Positions 1 through 5,783 of a DNA stretch of 6,888 bases are shown here, piece by piece. The notes beneath the pieces are model-generated. The model was given only the letters and a program-made list of their open reading frames with translations. It did no database searches and had not been told where the DNA came from. Each line of letters begins with the position of its first letter. The stretch's first letter is position 1. Both the position numbers and the translations under genes were made by a program. The stretch is from Thermoanaerobaculia bacterium (lineage in GTDB: Bacteria > Acidobacteriota > Thermoanaerobaculia > Multivoradales > UBA5704): contig JAICSG010000211.1 of assembly GCA_025937035.1 (NCBI GenBank), positions 1-6,888 of the forward strand. The letters run 5' to 3'.

Positions 1-930
1 CACCACGCAGAGATCGGCGCGGCCGTCGTTGTCGAAGTCTCCGGCGGCGATGGCGGTGACGTCCTTGAGGCCCTCCAGGCCCGTTGTGGAAACGCGATTT
101 GTGCCGCCCAGGAAAAGCGCCACGCCGGAGGCCGAGGCCGCGAGAAGGTCGGGCTTGCCATCGCCGTCCGCGTCGAGCACGGTCAGGGAGGCGGTGGCGG
201 GGTCGATCCCGGAGAGCAGGTCTTTCGGCTCCCATTTGGGCGGCACGGCGGGCGCGGGCCCTCCGCCCGGCGCGGGCTCGTCGTAGATCTCGGCGTACCA
301 GCTCCACTCCAGGTCCTCGGGGACGGCGGCCCCCTCCTGGCGCTTCTTGATCGCCTGGAAGGTCTTCAGCTCGCGGTCGGCGTCGGCGGCGCGGCCGGCG
401 GCCTTGTAGGCGCTGTAGAGCTGGAAGTGGGGTCCGGCGAGCCCGGGGGCGATCCGCTCCGCCGCCTCGAACTCCTGGAGCGAGAGGTCGGGTTTGCCGG
501 TGAGCTTGTAGAGCATCCCCAGATTGAAATGGGTGACCGGCTCGTCCGGCACCAGCTCGGCCATCCTGCGGAATTGGGCGATGGCCCGCTCGTAGTCGGC
601 GTCACGTTTGTAGGCGATGCCGAGGTTGAACCAGGTGTGCGGGATCGCGGGGTCCTGCTTCTGCGCCTTCTCGAGCTCGGCGACCCCCTCGGCGGTCTTG
701 CCGGCCTTGAGCAGGGCGAGGCCGTAGTTGACCCGCTCGCGGGCGGAATCCGGCGCCAGGTCGAGGGCCGCCTTGAATTCCTGCACCGCCTGATACTGGG
801 TCGTGGGGTTCTCGTAGAACGCCTTCCCCAGGTTCCGGTGGTGCCAGAGGAGATCGGCCTTGGAGGGGCCGTCCGGCGGCGGTGGCGCGGCGGCGGCGGC
901 GAGCAGGAGCGCGAGGGCCAGGACCCTCAC
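1..930 (-). CDS. Exported TPR-VCBS fusion protein, N-terminal part (3' end outside window)
   Basis: A frame of 310 codons opens at GTG 930 and runs off the window without a stop. The GTG overlaps the preceding TGA as GTGA. A purine-rich AAGGAGGGGG (953-944) lies rather far upstream, so coupled re-initiation is likely; no other start upstream in frame exists. Residues 1-15 form a short signal peptide (MRVLALALLL then alanines), followed by a run of four prolines. Five TPR-like units follow at about 26-60, 62-94, 98-130, 132-164 and 167-198. The clearest are HTWFNLGIAYKRDADYERAI and THFNLGMLYKLTGKPDLSL. A proline/glycine-rich linker occupies about 217-235. VCBS calcium loops begin at residues 253 (DADGDGKPDL) and 298 (DFDNDGRADL), so a propeller probably continues beyond the edge. 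This one chain carries both modules that the preceding genes encode separately. Whether it also ends in UnbV/ASPIC cannot be seen. Confidence 0.92.
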   Translation of the reverse strand, partial: MRVLALALLLAAAAAPPPPDGPSKADLLWHHRNLGKAFYENPTTQYQAVQEFKAALDLAPDSARERVNYGLALLKAGKTAEGVAELEKAQKQDPAIPHTWFNLGIAYKRDADYERAIAQFRRMAELVPDEPVTHFNLGMLYKLTGKPDLSLQEFEAAERIAPGLAGPHFQLYSAYKAAGRAADADRELKTFQAIKKRQEGAAVPEDLEWSWYAEIYDEPAPGGGPAPAVPPKWEPKDLLSGIDPATASLTVLDADGDGKPDLLAASASGVALFLGGTNRVSTTGLEGLKDVTAIAAGDFDNDGRADLCVV

Positions 931-2666
931 GGAACGACCCCCGCCCCCTCCTTGATGGTGGTGACCTTGTCGATGGGAACGGTCACTTTTTCAATCTTGC
1001 CGCCGGGCCAGCGGATCTCCAGCGAATCGACCGCCGTGGTCTTGCCGAGGCCGAAGTGGAGGCGCGTGGTGCTCTGGCCGGCGTAGCCGTTGCCGCCGTT
1101 GACCTCGCGGATCATCTGCCCCCCGCCGGCCTTGAGGGTGGCGCGGGCGCCGATGGCGTCGCGGTTCGATTTGGTGCCGATCAGCTTCAGCTCGATCCAG
1201 TGCCCGCCGGAGGCGGAGACGTTGTGATAGAGCAGGGAATTCTGATTGGCGTTCGTCTGATAGATGTCGAGGCGGCCATCGTCATCGAAGTCGGCCAGGG
1301 CGATCCCGCGGCCGTCGAGGTCGTTGTCCACGCCGGCCTCGGCCGCCATCTCCTTGAAAGCCTGGGTGCCGAGGTTGCGGAACAGCTTCTTGCGCTGGTA
1401 GCCGCTCCAGCTCATCTTGCCGATGGCGGGCCAGTTGTTGACGTCGGTGAAGTCGATGTTGGGAGTGATGATCATCTCCAGCAGGACCGGGATGTAGTTC
1501 TCCTTGCTGGCCGAGCGCAGGCCGTCCACGGCGAAGAGGTCCTGCCAGCCGTCGTCGTCGAAATCGCCGAACTTGGCGGCCCAGCCCCACAGCGTGTTGC
1601 ACGTGCCGGTCTCCTTGGAGAGGTCGGTGAACGTGCCGTCGCCGTTGTTGTGCCAGAGCATGTTGCACTCTTTCATGTACTCGTCGGTGATGTTGGTCAC
1701 GTAGACGTCGAGCCAGCCGTCGTTGTCGTAGTCGACGATCTCGGCGTTCATTCCCTTCTTGGTGTCGAGCCCACCCAGGGAGCTTTGAGTGGCGTCGCGG
1801 AAGGTGCCGTCGCCGTTGTTGAGGAAGAGGCGGTCGGTGCCGTAGTCGTCGGCGATGTAGAGGTCCTGCCAGCCGTCGTTGTTGAGATCGCCGTGGCCGA
1901 GGTCGAGGGTCCAGCCGGTGTGGCGGGCGAGGCCGGCCTTCTCGGTCACCTCGACGAAGCGGATCTTCCCCGAGCCCGGCTCGGTGACGTTGCGCCAGAG
2001 AGTGACGCCGCCGCCGTTGGTGGCCTGGTCGAGGTTGTTGGGCAGCACGTGCGGGGTGGGCAGATCGATCAGGTTGACCGGCGGGAAATAGTTTCCCAGC
2101 AGGAGGTCGACCCGGCCGTCGTTGTCGTAGTCGAAGGCGATCGCCGCGATCGTGTTGCCGAATTTCGTCAAGCCCGCCTCCTTCGAGACGTCCTTGAATT
2201 TTCCGTTGCCGAGGTTGTGATAGAGGATGGGCGTGCCGAAGCGGGCCACCAGCAGGTCGGGCCGGCCGTCGTTGTCGGCGTCGAGCCAGAGGGCGTCGGC
2301 GACGATCGACTTGGGATCGTTGCCGCCCTCCACCCCGGCCTCCTTCGTGACCTCGGTGAAGGCGAGCTTGCCGGTGGGGCGGAATTCGTTGCGCAGCAGA
2401 TGACAGGGTTTTCCGGCGTCCGAGTCGGTGACGAAGAGGTCGTCGTCGCCATCGCCGTCGAAATCCCCCACCGCCACCGAGGCGCCGCCGGAGGTGAACA
2501 TGCCGAGCACGTCCGCGCTCTTGCCGTGGAAAGTCCGCGTGTGGTGCAGGAGCCGGGCCCCCGCCTTCTCCGAGATCTCCTCGAAACGGATGGGCGGGGC
2601 GGGCTTGGGCTGCTGGGCGGCCAACGGGGCCGCCGCCAAGAGCAGAACCAACCAGAGACGTCTCAT
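927..2666 (-). CDS. Exported CRTAC1 family protein, second complete tandem paralogue
   Basis: A complete 579-residue protein starting at ATG 2666, one base after the TPR gene's stop, with GGGAGGAG 4 nt upstream. The frame is open further up to 2888, but that part lies in the TPR gene and would bury the signal peptide. Residues 1-17 are a signal peptide (MRRLW, leucine/alanine core, cleavage near LAA). Seven calcium loops begin at residues 68, 129, 179, 260, 312, 368 and 459. The fourth is the variant DLNNDG. Their spacing nearly matches that of the paralogue at 3405-5174. Residues about 499-572 are an UnbV/ASPIC domain (KSNRDAIGAR, GGNGY, HFGLG, IRWPGG). Unlike its paralogue it has Cys334 and Cys356 flanking the region between loops 5 and 6, a possible disulfide in an exported protein. 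Its stop overlaps the next start as GTGA. Its ligand is unknown. Confidence 0.95.
   Translation of the reverse strand: MRRLWLVLLLAAAPLAAQQPKPAPPIRFEEISEKAGARLLHHTRTFHGKSADVLGMFTSGGASVAVGDFDGDGDDDLFVTDSDAGKPCHLLRNEFRPTGKLAFTEVTKEAGVEGGNDPKSIVADALWLDADNDGRPDLLVARFGTPILYHNLGNGKFKDVSKEAGLTKFGNTIAAIAFDYDNDGRVDLLLGNYFPPVNLIDLPTPHVLPNNLDQATNGGGVTLWRNVTEPGSGKIRFVEVTEKAGLARHTGWTLDLGHGDLNNDGWQDLYIADDYGTDRLFLNNGDGTFRDATQSSLGGLDTKKGMNAEIVDYDNDGWLDVYVTNITDEYMKECNMLWHNNGDGTFTDLSKETGTCNTLWGWAAKFGDFDDDGWQDLFAVDGLRSASKENYIPVLLEMIITPNIDFTDVNNWPAIGKMSWSGYQRKKLFRNLGTQAFKEMAAEAGVDNDLDGRGIALADFDDDGRLDIYQTNANQNSLLYHNVSASGGHWIELKLIGTKSNRDAIGARATLKAGGGQMIREVNGGNGYAGQSTTRLHFGLGKTTAVDSLEIRWPGGKIEKVTVPIDKVTTIKEGAGVVP
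1674..1848 (-). repeat. Coding-region repeat, copy in the 579-aa CRTAC1 gene (partner at 4188-4359)
   Basis: Aligned by eye against 4188-4359, positions 1674-1733 match 57 of 60 bases. After seven mostly different bases, 1741-1768 match 27 of 28, and similarity resumes from 1801 after a one-codon length difference. The tract encodes the loop-5 blade and its flanks, including NITD and DYDNDG. It is a shared part of two paralogous genes, not a mobile element. Confidence 0.75.
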
Positions 2667-2667
2667 C

Positions 2668-3408
2668 TCACTCCTCCCACAGCGGAGCCAGATTGGTGTC
2701 CACGCGCTTGTTGGGATCGAGCTGATCGTAGATGTATTTCTCCAGCTCCTCGCCGTCGCGGGCGAGGCGGGCCTGGAGTTGGGGATCGCCGGGGAAGAGT
2801 TGCAGGCCCTCCCGCCAGGTCGCCTTGGCCTTCTCCGGCTGCTCGGTCTTCCAGTAGCCGTCGCCGAGGGCGATCCAGGAGCGGACATAAACCTTTTTCT
2901 TTTTGGCCTCGGCCCTGGCCATCGCCACCGCGGCCTCGAGGTCCGCGACCCCCAGCGGCGCGCGGCCGAAGATCTTGGGCCAGTAGAGATAGCTGTTCCC
3001 CCGCGTGTAGAGGGCGATCCAGCTCTTCTTGAGATCGATCGACTTGGTGAAATTGGTGAGCGCGTTGTTGGCCAGGATCACCTGGGTGATCGAGCCGGCG
3101 TCCGGGATCTTGTCCACGTAGGTGTAGCCGTAGTTGAGCCAGGCGAAGGCGGCCTGCGGATGGGCGGCCGTGAGCTTGCCGTAGAAGTCGATGGCGCGGT
3201 CGTATTCCTTGGTGCGGATGACCGCCTTGCGATACTCGTTCGAGTATTGCAGGTTGTCCGGATCGGCCGTGAGCGCGGACTCGAACAGCGGCAGCGCCGC
3301 GGCGTCGTTGTGGGCGGAGACGGCCTTCATGGCGTCGTCGAACGCGGCGGCGTGGAGGGCCGGCGCGGCGCAGACGGCGAGCAGCAGCAGCGTGCGGAGA
3401 CGTTTCAT
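2668..3408 (-). CDS. Exported TPR-like helical-repeat protein
   Basis: A 246-residue protein starting at ATG 3408, which overlaps the preceding stop as ATGA and has GAGGAA just upstream. The same frame stays open to 4083, but that extension lies inside the preceding gene and lacks family character. Residues 1-20 are a signal peptide (basic MKRLR, leucine-rich core, ALHA before the mature chain). From about residue 24 there are TPR-like helix pairs: about 24-50 (ending ALTADPDN), 54-84 (KEYDRAIDFYGKL) and 88-126. A long, less regular middle follows (KKSWIALYTRGNSYLYWP, about 127-143), then a last pair at about 175-212 (SWIALGDGYWKTEQPEKA, GLQLFPGDPQ). Such repeats usually scaffold protein-protein contacts, and no catalytic motif is visible. 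It sits between two CRTAC1-like genes with a 4-nt overlap on one side and a 1-nt gap on the other, suggesting a role with those proteins. The TPR assignment rests on pattern only. Confidence 0.88.
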   Translation of the reverse strand: MKRLRTLLLLAVCAAPALHAAAFDDAMKAVSAHNDAAALPLFESALTADPDNLQYSNEYRKAVIRTKEYDRAIDFYGKLTAAHPQAAFAWLNYGYTYVDKIPDAGSITQVILANNALTNFTKSIDLKKSWIALYTRGNSYLYWPKIFGRAPLGVADLEAAVAMARAEAKKKKVYVRSWIALGDGYWKTEQPEKAKATWREGLQLFPGDPQLQARLARDGEELEKYIYDQLDPNKRVDTNLAPLWEE

Positions 3409-5174
3409 TTCTTCCTCGGCTCGAAAGGTTTCGGATCCGGCTCCCCCTCCACCAGCCGGTAGAAACGGCCGGCCGGGAGGTTGGTGAAGGTCTGGCGGAG
3501 CCCGGAGGGCCAGCGCACCTCCAGGCGGTCGATGACAGGGGCCCCGCCAAGGCCGAAATGGATGCGGCGGCTGCTCTGGCTGGCGAAGCCGTTGCCGCCG
3601 TCCACGAAGCGGAGTTGGGTGCGCCCGCCCGCGGTGGCCCGGAGCTGAGCGCCGACGGCGTCGCGGTTGGACTTGCGCCCCTCCAGCAGAAAGGTGGCCC
3701 AGTGGGGGCCGGCGGGGCGCACGTTGTGGTAGAGGTAGGGCTCGGCGTTGGCGTTGGCCACGAAGAGATCGAGCCGGCCGTCGTTGTCGAAGTCGGCCAC
3801 CGCGATGCCGCGGCCGTCGCGGGTGGAGTCGAGGCCGTGGCGGGCCGCCACCTCGCGGAAGGTGCCGGCCTCGTTGTGGAAGAGCCGCTTCTTCTCGTAG
3901 CCGGAGAGGCTCTTGTTGCCCATCGGCGGCCAGTTGCGGGCGTCCGCGAAGTCGACGTTGGGGCGGGTGATCATCTGGAAGACATCGGGCACGTAGCTCT
4001 CCGGTCCGGCCGAAACCCAGCCGTTGACCACGTAGAGGTCGAGCCAGCCGTCGTCGTCGTAATCGAAGAACTTGCCCCCCCACCCCCAGCCGGTGTCGTA
4101 GGTGCCGGTCTCGCGGGCCACGTCGGTGAAGCTCAGCTTCCCCTTGTCGTCCAGGCCATTATTGCGCCAGAGGAAGTTCCCCTCCCGCATGTAGTCGTCC
4201 GTGATGTTGGTCACGAAGACGTCGAGCCAGCCGTCGTTGTCGTAGTCCCCCCAGTCGGCGTTCATCCCCTTCTTGGTGTCGATGCCGATGGTCTCTTTCG
4301 TCACGTCCTTGAAGGTGCCGTCGCCGTTGTTGAGGAGGAAGCGGTCGGTGCCGAAGTCGCAGGCCACGTAGAGGTCGTCGTCGCCGTCGTTGTCGGCGTC
4401 GGCGTGGCCGAGGTCGAGCGTCCAGCCCGAGAGGTTGACGCCCACCTCGCGGGTGACGTCCTTGAAGGTGCCGTTCCCCTGATTGCGCCAGACGGTGAGG
4501 CCGCCACCATTGTTGGCCGTCTCGAAGCTCTCGGGGAAGAAGCGGGGGGTCTGCGGCCGGAAGATGTCGATGGGCTGGAAGTAGCTGCCCACGAAGAGGT
4601 CGACGTAGCCGTCGCGGTCGTAGTCGAAGGCGATGGCGGTGATGGCGTTGGCGTAGCGGTCGAGCCCGGCCTGGCGGGTGACGTCCTTGAAGGTGCCGTT
4701 CCCCTCGTTGTGAAAAAGCTGGTTATGGCCGAAGCGCACCACGAAGAGGTCGGGCCGGCCGTCGTTGTCGTAGTCGAGCCAGAGGGCGTCGGCGGTGGCG
4801 TTCGAGGCGTCGTTGCCGTCAGCGACGCCGGCCTTCCCGGCCACGTCGGTGAAGGTGAGATCGCCGTTGTTGTGATAGAGGTGGTTCTTCCCCGTCTCCC
4901 CGGAGTCGGTGACGAAGAGGTCCTCGAAGCCGTCGCCGTCGTAGTCCGCCACCGCCGCCGCGGCTCCCAGGGCCGTATAGCCGGCCATGATCGCGGCGTA
5001 GGGGTTCTTGAAAGCCCGGTTGTGGTGCCGGGCCGCGACGCCGGCGCGGGCGGTCACGTCCTCGAAATCGCGCTCGGGAGGCCCGGCCGAGGCGCTGGTG
5101 GCGATCAGCGCGACGGTGAGGAGTCCCAGGGGGAGAAAGAGGCTGCGGCGGGGCACGGGCTCGAGAGGCTTCAA
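3405..5174 (-). CDS. Exported CRTAC1 family protein with seven VCBS calcium loops and C-terminal UnbV/ASPIC domain
   Basis: A complete 589-residue protein. Residues 1-30 look like a Sec signal peptide: RR near position 10, a hydrophobic stretch, and ASA at 28-30 before the mature GPPERDF. Seven DxDxDG loops begin at residues 77, 134, 184, 259, 310, 371 and 461, most followed by DLFV or DLYV. This is the signature of VCBS/FG-GAP repeats and fits a seven-bladed integrin-alpha-like propeller with bound calcium. Asn-rich turns such as HNEGNGTF recur between blades. Residues about 502-577 form the UnbV/ASPIC domain (KSNRDAVGAQ, GGNGF, HFGLG, VRWPSG). The protein should act outside the cytoplasm, and its partner or ligand is unknown. 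The start is TTG with a good ribosome binding site, and no closer start keeps the signal peptide. Its stop overlaps the next start as ATGA. It is a close paralogue of the gene at 927-2666. Confidence 0.95.
   Translation of the reverse strand: MKPLEPVPRRSLFLPLGLLTVALIATSASAGPPERDFEDVTARAGVAARHHNRAFKNPYAAIMAGYTALGAAAAVADYDGDGFEDLFVTDSGETGKNHLYHNNGDLTFTDVAGKAGVADGNDASNATADALWLDYDNDGRPDLFVVRFGHNQLFHNEGNGTFKDVTRQAGLDRYANAITAIAFDYDRDGYVDLFVGSYFQPIDIFRPQTPRFFPESFETANNGGGLTVWRNQGNGTFKDVTREVGVNLSGWTLDLGHADADNDGDDDLYVACDFGTDRFLLNNGDGTFKDVTKETIGIDTKKGMNADWGDYDNDGWLDVFVTNITDDYMREGNFLWRNNGLDDKGKLSFTDVARETGTYDTGWGWGGKFFDYDDDGWLDLYVVNGWVSAGPESYVPDVFQMITRPNVDFADARNWPPMGNKSLSGYEKKRLFHNEAGTFREVAARHGLDSTRDGRGIAVADFDNDGRLDLFVANANAEPYLYHNVRPAGPHWATFLLEGRKSNRDAVGAQLRATAGGRTQLRFVDGGNGFASQSSRRIHFGLGGAPVIDRLEVRWPSGLRQTFTNLPAGRFYRLVEGEPDPKPFEPRKK
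4188..4359 (-). repeat. Coding-region repeat, copy in the 589-aa CRTAC1 gene (partner at 1674-1848)
   Basis: This is the partner copy of the tract at 1674-1848, in the same orientation and about 2.5 kb away. It also contains one of five exact copies in the window of a 17-base DYDNDG-encoding word (starting at 1717, 2116, 4231, 4759 and 6731). Confidence 0.75.
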
Positions 5175-5282
5175 TCCGGTTCCTCGACGACAGGATCTGA
5201 AGCTTTTATTGAAGCAAGCTCCAGGCTCGTTCCGTGTGCCTCAAGGGGTCTAAAAAAGGTTCAGCCCCCGTCCATTGTACGC
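5175..5282 (-). promoter_or_regulatory. AT-richer intergenic gap, possible promoter/leader of the downstream four-gene operon
   Basis: This 108-nt gap is the only non-coding stretch of note and is clearly less G+C-rich than the genes. On the minus strand it holds TACAAT at 5279-5274, a good sigma70-type -10 match, but no convincing -35 lies 16-18 nt upstream of it. An imperfect hairpin can be drawn (minus-strand GGGGGCT at 5269-5263 with AGACCCC at 5251-5245, one internal mismatch). The T-run lies in its loop rather than after the stem, so it is not a classical intrinsic terminator. A second AT-rich patch (CAATAAAAGC, 5211-5202) lies closer to the next start. A promoter somewhere here is likely on position alone; the exact elements are uncertain. 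Confidence 0.4.
5180..5185 (-). promoter_or_regulatory. Ribosome binding site supporting the TTG start of the 589-aa CRTAC1-like gene
   Basis: The minus strand reads GAGGAA, ending 5 nt before the TTG at 5174. No ATG or GTG nearby would keep the signal peptide that follows this TTG, so the site fixes the start. Confidence 0.6.
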
Positions 5283-5783
5283 CTACCGCTCCCGCAGACG
5301 GTCGAGCAGGGTCAGGAACCCCTCGCCGGCCTCGAGGTCGAGCCCGGACATCTGCTCGACGAGGCCCAGGACGTCCCAGCTCACCCACCCCTCGGCGATC
5401 TTGCCGTCCACGATCCGCAGCATGTCGATGCCGGTGGTGACGATCTCGCGGCCGGTGGGCGGCAGTCCGGGGACGTGGCCGGTGTGGCGGCCGCGGGCGG
5501 TCCAGCGGACGGCCACGGTATCCCCCTCGGCCACGATCTGGTCGGCGGTGACGCGGATCTCGGTGAAGGCCAGGTGATAGAAGAAGACCAGATGGCGCAC
5601 GGCGTCGGGGCCGCGGGCGAAGTCGATCGGGAACGGGACGTGGGCGTCGATCAGGCAGTCGCGGGTGACGAGCTCGTCGGCGACCGCGAGGTCCCCCGTG
5701 TTCCAGAGGTCCTCGCGAAAGCGCCGGGCGATCTCCCGGGCCGATGCTTCAGGGGGCTGGGGCTCCTCCATATCGCTTCTCAA
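5283..5783 (-). CDS. SnoaL-like / ester cyclase family protein (NTF2-like fold)
   Basis: This 166-residue protein has the size and pattern of the SnoaL-like polyketide cyclase/ester cyclase family. An N-terminal helix (about 15-40, with ARRFREDLWNTGD) leads into DAHVP near 46-50. A central strand region follows (about 72-99, ending VAVRWTARGRHTG), and then the typical C-terminal strands TGIDMLRIVDGKIAEGWVSWD at 117-137. There is no signal peptide, so it is probably cytoplasmic, unlike its neighbours. Family members include aldol-condensing cyclases, but many are uncharacterised small-molecule binders, so no substrate is assigned. The start is taken as TTG at 5783 because AAGGAGG lies 8 nt upstream; an in-frame ATG at 5771 sits too far from that site and would give 162 residues. 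The gene overlaps the end of the upstream CRTAC1-like gene by 35 nt and is followed by the only intergenic gap, so it probably ends the upstream transcription unit. Confidence 0.88.
   Translation of the reverse strand: MRSDMEEPQPPEASAREIARRFREDLWNTGDLAVADELVTRDCLIDAHVPFPIDFARGPDAVRHLVFFYHLAFTEIRVTADQIVAEGDTVAVRWTARGRHTGHVPGLPPTGREIVTTGIDMLRIVDGKIAEGWVSWDVLGLVEQMSGLDLEAGEGFLTLLDRLRER

Noticed and set aside
427..1086. A 219-codon open frame on the plus strand
   Set aside because: It is antisense to the TPR-VCBS fusion gene, whose TPR consensus on the minus strand is clear.
927..2888. Start of the second CRTAC1 gene at 2888 (653 codons)
   Set aside because: The extra 74 codons overlap the TPR gene and would place the signal peptide internally; ATG 2666 has GGGAGGAG upstream.
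882..3032. A 716-codon open frame on the plus strand
   Set aside because: It has the same antisense artefact over the 579-aa CRTAC1 gene and the TPR gene; it shows no domain pattern, while the minus strand has signal peptides, family motifs and coupled starts.
2668..4083. Upstream extension of the TPR-like gene to a 471-codon frame
   Set aside because: The first 225 codons lie inside the 589-aa gene and are arginine/proline-rich shadow sequence; the ATG at 3408 has a ribosome binding site and starts a signal peptide.
1717..4775. Short recurring DNA words suggesting a CRISPR array or satellite repeat
   Set aside because: The words are in frame, encode DxDxDG loops and have irregular spacing within intact genes.
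5245..5269. Rho-independent terminator after the SnoaL-like gene
   Set aside because: The hairpin is imperfect and its T-run lies in the loop, not after the stem.
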